Positions 1-9,117 are shown, counted from the stretch's first letter. The stretch: DNA of 64,000 nucleotides from Trichococcus patagoniensis (GCF_003051085.1 NZ_QAOM01000001.1:1-64000); one strand, 5' to 3'. The notes: a model not told the origin generated them from the letters alone. Numbers and translations are program-made.

Positions 1-94
1 GTCACACCTGTTCCCATCTCGAACACAGAAGTTAAGCTTCTTAGCGCCGATTGTAGTGAAGGGTTTCCCTTTGTGAGAGTAGGACGTTGCCGCG
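1..94 (+). rRNA. rrf: 5S ribosomal RNA, 3' part
   Basis: The first ~94 bases match the 5S rRNA core and 3' half: the CCCATCTCGAACACAGAAGT loop B/C segment, TAGCGCCGA and the GTGAGAGTAGGACG helix, followed by a short T run. The 5' ~20 bases lie outside the window. It is directly followed by a tRNA cluster, the usual end of an rRNA operon in Firmicutes. Confidence 0.93.
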
Positions 95-105
95 CTTTTT
101 GCTTT

Positions 106-179
106 TCCGCAATAGCTCAGTTGGTAGTAGCGCATGACTGTTAATCATGATGTCGTAGGTTCGAGTCCTACTTGCGGAG
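106..179 (+). tRNA. tRNA-Asn (GTT)
   Basis: Cloverleaf with acceptor TCCGCAA/TTGCGGA, anticodon loop CTGTTAA (GTT) and T-loop GGTTCGAGTCC. The discriminator G is followed by TTTTT, so CCA is not encoded. First tRNA after the 5S gene. Confidence 0.95.
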
Positions 180-231
180 TTTTTCGGTTAAGTCTCATGC
201 ATTTGATATGAATAAGATTTTATCGGAACTT

Positions 232-320
232 GGAGAGTTGTCCGAGCGGCCGAAGGAGCACGATTGGAAATCGTGTAGGCGGGTTAAACTGTCTCAAGGG
301 TTCGAATCCCTTACTCTCCG
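232..320 (+). tRNA. tRNA-Ser (GGA)
   Basis: Class II tRNA of 89 nt with a long variable arm. Acceptor GGAGAGT/ACTCTCC, anticodon loop TTGGAAA (GGA), T-loop GGTTCGAATCC, discriminator G, no encoded CCA. Confidence 0.95.
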
Positions 321-344
321 TATTCCCAGTATAATGAATATCTT

Positions 345-416
345 GGTCCGTTGGTCAAGCGGTTAAGACACCGCCCTTTCACGGCGGTAACACGGGTTCG
401 ATTCCCGTACGGATCA
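345..416 (+). tRNA. tRNA-Glu (TTC)
   Basis: Acceptor GGTCCGT/ACGGATC, anticodon stem ACCGCC/GGCGGT around loop CTTTCAC (TTC), T-loop GGTTCGATTCC, discriminator A, no encoded CCA. Confidence 0.95.
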
Positions 417-432
417 TATTTACCAGCATTAT

Positions 433-505
433 GGAGGTTTAGCTCAGCTGGGAGAGCGTCTGCCTTACAAGCAGAATGTCGGCGGTTCGATCCCGTCAAC
501 CTCCA
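433..505 (+). tRNA. tRNA-Val (TAC)
   Basis: Acceptor GGAGGTT/AACCTCC, anticodon loop CTTACAA (TAC), D-arm AGCTCAGCTGGGAGAGC, discriminator A, no encoded CCA. Only two bases separate it from the next tRNA. Confidence 0.95.
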
Positions 506-507
506 TT

Positions 508-580
508 GGTTCCGTGGTGTAGGGGTTAACATGCCTGCCTGTCACGCAGGAGATCGCGGGTTCAAATCCCGTCGGAGCCG
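508..580 (+). tRNA. tRNA-Asp (GTC)
   Basis: Acceptor GGTTCCG/CGGAGCC with one T-G wobble, anticodon loop CTGTCAC (GTC), T-loop GGTTCAAATCC, discriminator G, no encoded CCA. Confidence 0.95.
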
Positions 581-597
581 TTTTTAAATTTTATTTT

Positions 598-670
598 GGT
601 CTGATAGCTCAGTTGGTAGAGCACTTGATTGAAGCTCAAGGTGTCGGCGGTTCGAATCCGTCTCGGACCA
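598..670 (+). tRNA. tRNA-Phe (GAA)
   Basis: Acceptor GGTCTGA/TCGGACC, anticodon stem CTTGA/TCAAG with loop TTGAAGC (GAA), T-loop GGTTCGAATCC, discriminator A, no encoded CCA. Confidence 0.94.
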
Positions 671-683
671 TTTTTTATATGTT

Positions 684-764
684 GGAGGGATAGCGAAGTG
701 GCTAAACGCGGCGGACTGTAAATCCGCTCTTTCGGGTTCGGCAGTTCGAATCTGCCTCCCTCCA
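684..764 (+). tRNA. tRNA-Tyr (GTA)
   Basis: Class II tRNA of 81 nt. Acceptor GGAGGGA/TCCCTCC, anticodon loop CTGTAAA (GTA), long variable arm, T-loop AGTTCGAATCT, discriminator A followed by a T run instead of CCA. Confidence 0.94.
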
Positions 765-797
765 TTTTTTTTGGATTAAATTTCAAATTCGCACCAT

Positions 798-868
798 AGG
801 GGTATAGTTTAAAGGTAGAACTACGGTCTCCAAAACCGTCAGTGTGGGTTCAAGTCCTACTACCCCTG
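798..868 (+). tRNA. tRNA-Trp (CCA anticodon)
   Basis: Acceptor AGGGGTA/TACCCCT, anticodon stem ACGGT/ACCGT with loop CTCCAAA (CCA), T-loop GGTTCAAGTCC, discriminator G, no encoded 3' CCA. Confidence 0.94.
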
Positions 869-887
869 TTTTTTAAATTAATATCAT

Positions 888-961
888 GGCGATCGTGGCG
901 AAGTGGTTAACGCACCGGTTTGTGGATCCGGCATTCGTGGGTTCAATTCCCATCGGTCGCC
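888..961 (+). tRNA. tRNA-His (GTG)
   Basis: Acceptor GCGATCG/CGGTCGC plus the extra 5' G at 888 that pairs with discriminator C961, the identity element of tRNA-His. Anticodon loop TTGTGGA (GTG). No encoded CCA. Confidence 0.94.
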
Positions 962-969
962 CTCTTTAT

Positions 970-1041
970 TGGGCTATCGCCAAGCGGTAAGGCAACAGAC
1001 TTTGACTCTGTCATTCGTTGGTTCGAATCCAGCTAGCCCAG
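970..1041 (+). tRNA. tRNA-Gln (TTG)
   Basis: Acceptor TGGGCTA/TAGCCCA, anticodon stem CAGA/TCTG with loop CTTTGAC (TTG), T-loop GGTTCGAATCC, discriminator G followed by TTTTTTT, no encoded CCA. Confidence 0.94.
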
Positions 1042-1074
1042 TTTTTTTCAAACATTTTCCAATAGCAACATCTC

Positions 1075-1145
1075 GGCGGTATAGCCAAGTGGTAAGGCAC
1101 AGGTCTGCAAAACCTCTATCACCGGTTCAAATCCGGTTACCGCCT
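1075..1145 (+). tRNA. tRNA-Cys (GCA)
   Basis: Acceptor GGCGGTA/TACCGCC, anticodon stem AGGT/ACCT with loop CTGCAAA (GCA), T-loop GGTTCAAATCC, discriminator T as expected for tRNA-Cys, no encoded CCA. Confidence 0.94.
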
Positions 1146-1183
1146 TTCCGATAGGTGATCTATCGTAATTAATTTATTATCAT

Positions 1184-1267
1184 GCCGGCGTGGCGGAATT
1201 GGCAGACGCGCTGGACTCAAAATCCAGTGCCCGCGAGGGCGTGCCGGTTCGACCCCGGCCGCCGGTA
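1184..1267 (+). tRNA. tRNA-Leu (CAA)
   Basis: Class II tRNA of 84 nt. Acceptor GCCGGCG/CGCCGGT, anticodon stem CTGGA/TCCAG with loop CTCAAAA (CAA), G-rich variable arm, discriminator A, no encoded CCA. Last tRNA of the cluster. Confidence 0.93.
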
Positions 1268-1274
1268 TCAGATA

Positions 1275-1320
1275 AATAAGCTTGTGACGATGATTTCATC
1301 GTTGTGGGCTTATTTTTTTT
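1275..1320 (+). terminator. Rho-independent terminator of the rRNA-tRNA operon
   Basis: A long hairpin (ATAAGC...CGATG / CATCG...GCTTAT) starts 7 bases after tRNA-Leu and ends in a run of eight T. It is the only strong terminator after the 5S gene, so the twelve tRNAs probably belong to one transcript. Confidence 0.85.
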
Positions 1321-1354
1321 GCATAGCGAATCGTAGTTTGGGTTATAATATAAT
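1319..1354 (+). promoter_or_regulatory. Putative sigma-A promoter of the acetyltransferase gene
   Basis: Overlapping -10 matches TATAAT occur at 1344-1349 and 1349-1354, with a TTGCAT -35-like box at 1319-1324. Transcription would start near 1357-1362, so the upstream in-frame ATG at 1357 is probably not the start. Confidence 0.55.
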
Positions 1355-1386
1355 CAGTGAATTTGTATGCGAAAGTGGGTAGTGTG

Positions 1387-1875
1387 ATGGGTATCGTTAT
1401 GAGGGAATTTAGCGACAATGATTTGGGAGCAATGGCAAGTATTTGGAATCATGTCGTTATGGAAGGTAAGTATTTCCCCCAAGAAAACGGCTTATCAATG
1501 ACTGAAGCGGCAGTCTTTTTCGCGGAACAGTCTTTTACCGGCGTAGCGGAAGAAGATGGCGTATTAGTTGGTTTGTATATTCTTCATCCCAACAATATCG
1601 AACGTTGCGGTCACATCGCGAATGCCTCTTACGCTGTTAAAGAGGATCAAAGAGGGAAGCGCATTGGTGAGAAACTTGTGGTACATTCGCTGGAGATGGC
1701 TAAGCAGGCCGGGTTCCGCATCATGCAGTTCAATGCGGTGGTTGCCAACAATAAGGGAGCGATTCACCTCTACAAAAAATTAGGGTTCAAAGAATTGGGG
1801 ACCATTCCTGGGGGCTTTAAAATGGATGACGGCAGTTTTGTGGATATCATGCCGTTTTATCTGGAGTTAACCTGA
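1387..1875 (+). CDS. GNAT family N-acetyltransferase
   Basis: A 162-residue GNAT-fold acetyltransferase, predicted to move an acetyl group from acetyl-CoA to an amine; the substrate is unknown. The family signature is the acetyl-CoA loop Q-R-G-K-R-I-G (about residues 88-94), followed by the helix with AKQAGF and the C-terminal NNKGAIHLYKKLGF motif typical of GNATs. The N-terminal half is more divergent. I chose ATG 1387 rather than 1357 because the apparent transcription start lies at about 1357; ATG 1399 is also possible. It stands alone between the tRNA terminator and its own strong terminator. Family is clear, function is not. Confidence 0.85.
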   Translation: MGIVMREFSDNDLGAMASIWNHVVMEGKYFPQENGLSMTEAAVFFAEQSFTGVAEEDGVLVGLYILHPNNIERCGHIANASYAVKEDQRGKRIGEKLVVHSLEMAKQAGFRIMQFNAVVANNKGAIHLYKKLGFKELGTIPGGFKMDDGSFVDIMPFYLELT

Positions 1876-1932
1876 GTCGAACTCGTGCAATTGGGTAGGG
1901 AAGAGCGAGACAGACTTCTGCCTGAATATAAA

Positions 1933-1976
1933 AAATTTCGTCGCAATCAAGATAGATTGCGACGAAATTTTTTTTT
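1933..1976. terminator. Bidirectional Rho-independent terminator
   Basis: Perfect 16-bp stem (AAATTTCGTCGCAATC and its complement) around a 6-base loop, with a T run on the + side and an A run before it. It can end both the acetyltransferase transcript and the convergent RpiR gene. Confidence 0.9.
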
Positions 1977-1999
1977 GCATCTATTACCAGGAAAGCAAA

Positions 2000-2884
2000 T
2001 TATTCCTTCAGATCCATTTGTCTTATGCGGCGGGATTCTTCCAATTTTATCGAATTCTTTAGTTTGTAGGTGTAATGTTTTATATATTCTGTCGAGAAGA
2101 AGCAAGCATAGAGCACATTTAGAATGAACAGTATCGATTCTTCGGTAGAGAAATTGCTGATCTTTTTGTAGAGTCCCTCCCTGGAGGAAATGGTCAGAAC
2201 GGTATCGATCTCCTGTCTCATATAATTGTACCCATCGCTTGTTATACCGATGAGTTTCACACCTTTTGAATTCATATCCGGTATGAATTTCATCGGTTCC
2301 CGGGAGACATCATTTCCAGAGTACGAGATGACGATGGCAGTATCCTTATTGGTCAGAGAATAAGCGATTATACCGATTTCACCAGGAGGAGCCACTTCGA
2401 CAATTTTGCCGATCGTCGCCATTTTTCGTCGGAAAATTTCAGCCAGCAAGTTATTTGGGCTCATTCCCAGCACAACGATTCTGTTCGCGCCGATCAGTTT
2501 CCCTACAGCCTCTTCAAGAGCAGCGGTATCGATGCGGTCGGCGGTGTCATTGATGCTTTCGATTTGGACTGTGGAGATGTTTTGAACGATCTTCTGGAAA
2601 GAATCATTTTTGTCGAATGGGATATTTGGGCTGATGGCGGAATAATGCGTCTCTTCATAGCGGATTTCTTCTATCAATGTCTTGATCAGTTCTTTCCAGC
2701 CGCTGAATCCCAGTGATTTTGCAAAACGGACCAATGTCGTTTTCGATGAATAGGTTTGTTTGGAAATATCATTCATTGAATAGTTGTTAAGGTCATCCTT
2801 GTTGTGGATTAAAAATTCAGCAATTTGCGATCGGGAGTCTTTATATAAAATCGTATAGTCTTCGATTTTTTGAATAAGTTTCAT
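2000..2884 (-). CDS. MurR/RpiR family transcriptional regulator
   Basis: A 294-residue sugar-responsive DNA-binding regulator. Residues ~1-77 form the RpiR helix-turn-helix (DISKQTYSSKTTLVRFAKSLGF). Residues ~110-250 form a SIS (sugar isomerase) domain with the phosphosugar-binding stretch IVVLGMSPNN and the AIVISYSGN motif. Length is normal for the family. A clear GGAGGTG Shine-Dalgarno lies 5 bases before ATG. It is divergent from the beta-glucoside PTS/6-phospho-beta-glucosidase operon. By family analogy it probably senses a phosphorylated beta-glucoside and controls that operon and itself; activator or repressor cannot be told from sequence. Confidence 0.9.
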   Translation of the reverse strand: MKLIQKIEDYTILYKDSRSQIAEFLIHNKDDLNNYSMNDISKQTYSSKTTLVRFAKSLGFSGWKELIKTLIEEIRYEETHYSAISPNIPFDKNDSFQKIVQNISTVQIESINDTADRIDTAALEEAVGKLIGANRIVVLGMSPNNLLAEIFRRKMATIGKIVEVAPPGEIGIIAYSLTNKDTAIVISYSGNDVSREPMKFIPDMNSKGVKLIGITSDGYNYMRQEIDTVLTISSREGLYKKISNFSTEESILFILNVLYACFFSTEYIKHYTYKLKNSIKLEESRRIRQMDLKE

Positions 2885-2942
2885 GCAAGCACCTCCATTG
2901 GCGTTTGTTTTATACAGTAATAACAGTACACTCCAAAAAGTA

Positions 2943-3088
2943 TTATATCAGAAACCTTCTGCAGTTATGAAATTTTATGAAAACGTTTCGCATTATTTCG
3001 CCTATTCCAATGAAGTTGGTTGTTTCCACGAAACGCTGTGCCGACTTGGATCCGATGTATTGTAAGCGCACCTCTCAAGAAGTATAGT
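2943..3088. promoter_or_regulatory. Divergent promoters and candidate RpiR operators for the beta-glucoside operon
   Basis: On the + strand TTGTAA (3060-3065) and TATAGT (3083-3088) with a 17-bp spacer form a good promoter for the PTS gene. On the - strand a TATAAT (complement of 2943-2948) serves the regulator. Between them lie two short inverted repeats, GAAA-ACG-TTTC (2979-2989) and GTTTC-CAC-GAAAC (3022-3034), about 44 bp apart, which are plausible operators for the divergent RpiR protein. The first also resembles half of a catabolite (cre) site. Assignment to the regulator is inference. Confidence 0.5.
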
Positions 3089-3139
3089 CGATATGTAAAG
3101 CGAAAGCGCGCTATTCAATAAAAGAGAGGGGTTTCCCAG

Positions 3140-5008
3140 ATGAGCAAAAAGTATGAACAGTTAGCTAAAGACATCGTTGGATTGGTTGGAGGAGAGATAA
3201 ATGTCCGCAATTTGATCCATTGTCAGACCAGACTTCGTTTTGATCTTTATGAGGCATCAAAAGCAAATGTTGCGGAATTGAAAGCATTGAATGGAGTTGC
3301 GGGAGTCATCAACAGCGGAGGGCAATTTCAGGTTGTGATCGGCACACATGTCAGCGAGGTTTATGAAGAAATGCAGTCATTGTTGGGTGAAATGACCGAG
3401 TCTGTCGACGCTTCGGATAACAAAAAGAAAAATGTGGCCCTTATGGCTGTCGAATTCATTTCTTCAGCATTCACCCCAATCATCCCTGCGATAAGTGGAG
3501 CCGGTATGATCAGAGCTTTGCTTGCATTATTGGTATTATTCAAAGTTATTTCCAATGAGAGCCAAACATATTTCGTAATCAATTTCATGGCTGATGCCGT
3601 TTTCTATTTCCTGCCGTTCCTATTGGCTTCCACTGCAGCCAGAAAATTGAAATGCAGTCCTTATCTTGCGATGGCTTTAGCCGGCGTGCTGCTGCACCCG
3701 AATATGGGAAGATTGATCACGGAAGGGAATCCAGTGGAAATTTTCTCCATGCCGATGCGCTTGGTGAATTACGGATCCAGCGTCATTCCGATTTTGCTGA
3801 TCGTCATCGTTCAGTCTTATATCGAAAAATTCTTTAACCGAGTGATTCCGAATGCAGTCAAAATCGTATTCGTTCCGATGTTCACGATTCTGTTGACAGG
3901 CATCGTCGCATTGGTTGCTGTCGGACCGATCGGATCATATGCAGGTGAATATATTGCTTTAGGGTTTGAAATCATCCGCGGCGTTGCTCCTTGGGCACCT
4001 GCAGTCATTGTCGGAACACTCTTGCCGATCATGGTTATGTTCGGTATTCATACAAGTGTCGGACCGTTGGATGTCATCCAATTGACTTCTGTGGGATATG
4101 CAAATATTTTTGGGCCGGGAGCGATGGTTTCGAATATCGCGACAGGCGTTGCCGCGTTGGTCACCAGCCGTGTCACTAAAGTAGAATCTGAGAAGCTACT
4201 TGGCACATCAAGCGGGATCACTGCTTTGATGGGGATCACCGAGCCGGCGTTGTATGGTATCGCTCTACCGAAGAAATATCCGCTGATCGCAACAATGATT
4301 GGTGGGGGAGCAGGTGGATTGTATGCTGGTTTGAGCGGCGCTTCGAGATATGCGACAGGCTCATCCGGTTTGCCGGCCATCCCTTTGTACATCGGGGAAG
4401 ATATTTCCAACTTGTACAATATCCTCATCGCAATTGCAATCAGTGCAGTAACGACAGCCATCGCAACTTACCTGCTGAGTTTGAAATATGAGAAACCGGC
4501 TGTGGTAGTTGTCGAAGCGAATGAAAGGACAGCGTCTCAAACAACCCAAGTTTCGTCTGTCAGCATCAAGAGTCCGATCAACGGTGAAATGCTTCCGCTA
4601 TCTAAAGTGCAGGATGAAGCTTTTTCTGGGGAAATGTTGGGTAAAGGCGTAGCCTTTGAACCTATTGAAGGCAAAGTTGTTGCGCCTTTCGACGGGGAAG
4701 TAGTCAGTCTGTTCCCCACAAAGCACGCCATCGGTCTTCTGTCCAATGATGGCGTGGAACTGCTGATCCATGTAGGCTTGAACACCGTTGAATTGAACGG
4801 GAAATTTTTCGAAGCACATGTCAAGCAATGGGACAAAATCAAGCAAGGTCAGACTTTGTTGACCTTCGATCTGGAAAGCATCCGCGAAGCCGGTTACGTG
4901 ACTCAAACACCAGTGGTCGTAACGAATACTGGCAACTACAGCGACGTGAAACACGATGATTTGGGAATTAAAAATAGCAACAATGTGATGCTGACGGTTC
5001 ACATTTAA
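3140..5008 (+). CDS. bglP: Beta-glucoside PTS transporter, EIIBCA fusion
   Basis: A 622-residue phosphotransferase-system permease that imports and phosphorylates a beta-glucoside. Domains in order: EIIB (residues ~1-85) with phosphorylated Cys28 in the HCQTRLRF motif; membrane EIIC (~105-450) with multiple hydrophobic segments and the GITEPALYG motif; a linker; and EIIA of the glucose family (~470-622), with His529 (TKHAIG) and phospho-accepting His544 (LIHVGLNTV) spaced 15 residues apart as in Crr. Length is normal for BglP-type proteins. Followed after 18 bases by a GH1 6-phospho-beta-glucosidase, so import and hydrolysis are co-transcribed. The exact sugar is not deducible. Confidence 0.95.
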   Translation: MSKKYEQLAKDIVGLVGGEINVRNLIHCQTRLRFDLYEASKANVAELKALNGVAGVINSGGQFQVVIGTHVSEVYEEMQSLLGEMTESVDASDNKKKNVALMAVEFISSAFTPIIPAISGAGMIRALLALLVLFKVISNESQTYFVINFMADAVFYFLPFLLASTAARKLKCSPYLAMALAGVLLHPNMGRLITEGNPVEIFSMPMRLVNYGSSVIPILLIVIVQSYIEKFFNRVIPNAVKIVFVPMFTILLTGIVALVAVGPIGSYAGEYIALGFEIIRGVAPWAPAVIVGTLLPIMVMFGIHTSVGPLDVIQLTSVGYANIFGPGAMVSNIATGVAALVTSRVTKVESEKLLGTSSGITALMGITEPALYGIALPKKYPLIATMIGGGAGGLYAGLSGASRYATGSSGLPAIPLYIGEDISNLYNILIAIAISAVTTAIATYLLSLKYEKPAVVVVEANERTASQTTQVSSVSIKSPINGEMLPLSKVQDEAFSGEMLGKGVAFEPIEGKVVAPFDGEVVSLFPTKHAIGLLSNDGVELLIHVGLNTVELNGKFFEAHVKQWDKIKQGQTLLTFDLESIREAGYVTQTPVVVTNTGNYSDVKHDDLGIKNSNNVMLTVHI

Positions 5009-5023
5009 TCAGGAGGAATTTAA

Positions 5024-6496
<1,473 letters not shown>

Positions 6497-6540
6497 TTGA
6501 TGCAGGGGCATAGATTTAAATTTTCCTATACATGATCGAA

Positions 6541-6593
6541 AAAAGAAGTTTGAAAGAAACCACTATGGGTGGGAAATCTTTCAGACTTCTTTT
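6541..6593 (+). terminator. Terminator-like hairpin after the beta-glucosidase gene
   Basis: Long imperfect stem (AAAAGAAGT...GAAAG / CTTTC...ACTTCTTTT). The T-rich 3' arm is part of the stem and no long T run follows, so efficiency is uncertain. Confidence 0.55.
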
Positions 6594-6648
6594 GGCGCCA
6601 ACCTTTTCCGTTTGTTGTATACTGTATACGAGAAAGGATGAGAACTTT

Positions 6649-7026
6649 ATGAATATCTCTGAAGCTGCAAAAATTATGGGGCTCACAGCTGCGACGCTGC
6701 GTTACTATGAACGTGAGGGTCTGATCCCTCCCGTGACCCGAAAGAATGGCGGTGTCCGGGATTATCAAGAGGATGACCTTGGTTGGATCGAGTTCATAAA
6801 ATGTATGCGCAGTGCGGGACTGTCCGTCGAGTCGCTCGTTGAGTATACTTCTTTATTCAGAAACGGGATGGATACAGCAGAAGAACGCAAAAATATCCTG
6901 ATCAGAGAGCGGGACCTGTTGCTCCTGAAGTACAAGGAAATCGGCGAAACGATCGAACGCCTGAACGGAAAAATCAAAAGCTATGAAGGCGATCTGTGGG
7001 AATCGGAGGAGAGCCTGCCCCATTAA
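6649..7026 (+). CDS. MerR family transcriptional regulator (copy 1)
   Basis: A 125-residue MerR-type regulator. Residues 1-70 are the winged helix-turn-helix (NISEAAKIMGLTAATLRYYE) followed by the GLIPPVTR wing. The C-terminal part is a coiled coil (residues ~78-115). No cysteine set for metal binding is visible, which fits the AdhR/NmlR-like aldehyde- or electrophile-responsive branch rather than metal sensors; this assignment is inference. Start ATG 6649 has an AAAGGATG Shine-Dalgarno, and a TATACT -10 box sits at 6618-6623. It is a close paralogue of the MerR gene at 9147-9500, especially in the DNA-binding half. It lies just upstream of a dehydrogenase gene whose promoter carries a MerR-type operator. 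Confidence 0.9.
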   Translation: MNISEAAKIMGLTAATLRYYEREGLIPPVTRKNGGVRDYQEDDLGWIEFIKCMRSAGLSVESLVEYTSLFRNGMDTAEERKNILIRERDLLLLKYKEIGETIERLNGKIKSYEGDLWESEESLPH

Positions 7027-7155
7027 GATATGCAGAACCAAAGAAACCAACAGCGGATAAGCGTGCTGCTGGTTTTTTGCTTTCCGGAAGTACAAACTTA
7101 ACGGAAGAAAGAGAGGATTGCTGACCTGCAGTAGGAAATGATATAAACTTCAACC

Positions 7156-7186
7156 TTGACTTAAAGTCAAGGTTAAGTGTTAAAGT
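7156..7186 (+). promoter_or_regulatory. MerR-type promoter/operator for the short-chain dehydrogenase gene
   Basis: -35 TTGACT (7156-7161) and -10 TAAAGT (7181-7186) are separated by 19 bp, the over-long spacer typical of MerR-activated promoters. The spacer holds the imperfect dyad CTTAAAG-N4-GGTTAAG (7160-7177), and a 23-bp near-perfect palindrome centred on GACTTAAAGTC covers the -35 side. The same operator recurs at 9550-9567 and 9613-9630. Confidence 0.75.
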
Positions 7187-7219
7187 CAAACTATCAAAGA
7201 ATCAGAGGAGGAACATAAA

Positions 7220-7957
7220 ATGAAATCATTGACAGAAAAAGTTGTCATTATCATGGGTGCTTCAAGCGGAATAGGTGAAGCGACCGCGCGGCTATTGGCT
7301 GAAAGAGGGGCAAAGCTTGTGATCGCGGCACGTCGCGAAGATCGCCTTGCTGAAATCAAAAGTTCATTGCCGGATGCAGAACTTGTCTATCAAGCAGCAG
7401 ATGTTTCCAATTATGAGGATGTAAAAAAAGTGGTCGATTTAGCTGTCGAAACTTATGGCCATGTCGATGTGCTGTTCAACAATGCAGGAGTTATGCCTAC
7501 CGCTCCATTGGTTGAAGGTCGCCGGGACGAGTGGAAAGAACTGTTGGATATCAATATCATGGGTGTGTTGAATGGCATTTCTGCAGTACTGCCCTTGATG
7601 GCAGAGCAAAAATCCGGTCACATCATTTCGACCGATTCGGTAGCAGGGCATGTCGTCTATCCTGATTCAGCGGTATACTGCAGCACAAAATTTGCTGTGC
7701 GCGCCATCATGGAAGGATTGCGTCAAGAACAACGTATGAACAATATTAAATCGACCATCATTTCTCCGGGGGCTGTGCAAACAGAATTGTACAAAACAAT
7801 CAGCGACAGCAAGACGGCCGAGGAAGTGCGCAAAGCACAAATAGAATGGGGCTTGACGTCGGAAGATATCGCCACGGCAGTAGTATTTGCGATCGACACG
7901 CCAGATCGGATGTCCATCAGTGATATGATTGTCCGTCCGACAACACAAGCGGTGTAA
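7220..7957 (+). CDS. SDR family oxidoreductase
   Basis: A 245-residue classical short-chain dehydrogenase/reductase. The Rossmann dinucleotide-binding motif GASSGIG lies at residues 14-20 and NNAG near residue 90. The catalytic set is a Ser in STDSVAG and Tyr153-x3-Lys157 (YCSTK). The RR at the end of the second strand (AARRED) suggests NADP(H) preference. A GGAGGA Shine-Dalgarno precedes ATG. The substrate is unknown; similar enzymes are often annotated as serine 3-dehydrogenase or clavaldehyde-type reductases. Its promoter carries a MerR-type operator, so a role in handling a carbonyl compound is plausible but unproven. Confidence 0.92.
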   Translation: MKSLTEKVVIIMGASSGIGEATARLLAERGAKLVIAARREDRLAEIKSSLPDAELVYQAADVSNYEDVKKVVDLAVETYGHVDVLFNNAGVMPTAPLVEGRRDEWKELLDINIMGVLNGISAVLPLMAEQKSGHIISTDSVAGHVVYPDSAVYCSTKFAVRAIMEGLRQEQRMNNIKSTIISPGAVQTELYKTISDSKTAEEVRKAQIEWGLTSEDIATAVVFAIDTPDRMSISDMIVRPTTQAV

Positions 7958-8041
7958 CCAGGAGCCAGCAAGGCGGTGAATAAGGCAACGAAAAAAAATG
8001 CTGAATAATGCTGCTTGGCTCAGCTTGCGATCAGTCCAACC

Positions 8042-8090
8042 AAAAAAATCCCTTCCGACATCAACTGCTCAATGTCGGAAGGGATTTTTT
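8042..8090. terminator. Bidirectional Rho-independent terminator
   Basis: Strong stem AAATCCCTTCCGACAT / ATGTCGGAAGGGATTT flanked by A and T runs. It serves the dehydrogenase on the + strand and the dxs-like remnant on the - strand. Confidence 0.88.
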
Positions 8091-8137
8091 GATGTAGTGA
8101 TGAAATTAGCGGGACTGGGCAACTTCCGTAAAACGGA

Positions 8138-9117
8138 TTAAGCCAAAGCTGCCAGTATATCCCTTACGATCCACTCAGGCGTCAGATGGAATTCTTCATA
8201 AAGCGCCTCAAGCGGAACATTCTCCGTGAAGGCTTTCTTCGCGCCAATGTTCAGAACTTTGACAGCTGAAGCCCCATAGAAGGCCGCAATCTGTTCACAG
8301 AATCCGGCCAGCCAAAGAACCGTCCTCAAGCGTTGCGATCAGGTCAGGGGTTGCTTCCAAGTCCTTCAGAGTATCTGCATCTACCTCTCTGATGGAGCGC
8401 GGATTGACGAGGGTGATGTCCTCGCCGGTCTCGACTTTCATCTGATCAGTGACTTGTTCGCCGAGGGAAAGGAAAGAACCCAATGCCAGGAGTGCCACTC
8501 GTTTGCCTTTGTGGAGAATCTCATAGGTTGGCGATTGGAAGTCGGCCATTTTATTTTCTCTTGAGACGGCCGGTCCGTTCGGCAATCGGATGGCGATCGG
8601 TCCTTTCTCCTGTTGCAGAGCCCAATCCAGCATCGCAAGCAATTCTTCCTTGCTGGTCGGCGCAAGATAGTTGAAATTAGGGATGCTCTTGATCAACGGA
8701 ATATCGAACAGACCCAGATGCGTCATCGCTCCACTAGATATATTCCCACCGCCGATAATCAAGACAGCCAGCAATTCATTGATGGCCAGATCTTGCGACA
8801 ATTGGTCATAGGCTCTCTGCAGGAAGGTCATTGAGTGGAAGACAACCGGTTTGACGCCTTGCGAAGCCAAGCCAGCCGCAAACGTAATCGAGTGACCTTC
8901 CGCGATGCCGACATCGAAGAAGTGTTCCGGATGCGCGGCTTTGAACACATTCAGGCGAAACATGCCAAGGATGGCGGCATTGATGGCTGATCTTGTTCAA
9001 TAGCAATGAGCGGATCTCTCCAGCCAATTGATCCATTTCTACGAGATTCAGTTTCTTCACGTCAAATGGGTTGTTCACTTTATCAATAATTGTTGTTTGT
9101 AGTGTATGAAAATCCAA
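8138..9117 (-). pseudogene. Decayed 1-deoxy-D-xylulose-5-phosphate synthase-like gene
   Basis: Three pieces in different frames together resemble DXS/transketolase-like proteins. Piece 1 (TTG start at 9117 with AAAAGGAG ahead) gives the N-terminus, ending in MDQLAGEIRSLLLNKIS. At ~8985 it jumps out of frame to piece 2 (8295 to ~8985), which carries the pyrimidine-binding domain (HFFDVGIAEGHSITFAAGL, TFLQRAYDQL) and the start of the C-terminal domain. A further frameshift near 8305 leads to piece 3 (8138-8329), the C-terminal end. The TPP-binding part, roughly 280 residues in an intact ~580-620-residue enzyme, is missing. It starts 29 bases after the MerR copy 2 stop, so the two probably formed an operon. 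A functional product is very unlikely. Confidence 0.75.

Noticed and set aside
172-1154. Open frames within the tRNA cluster
   Set aside because: All overlap tRNA genes with clear cloverleaf structure and have no coding signals.
2979-2994. Catabolite-responsive element (cre) before the PTS gene
   Set aside because: Only the TGAAAACG half matches; the second half reads TTTCGC instead of the required CA end. Kept only as a candidate RpiR dyad.
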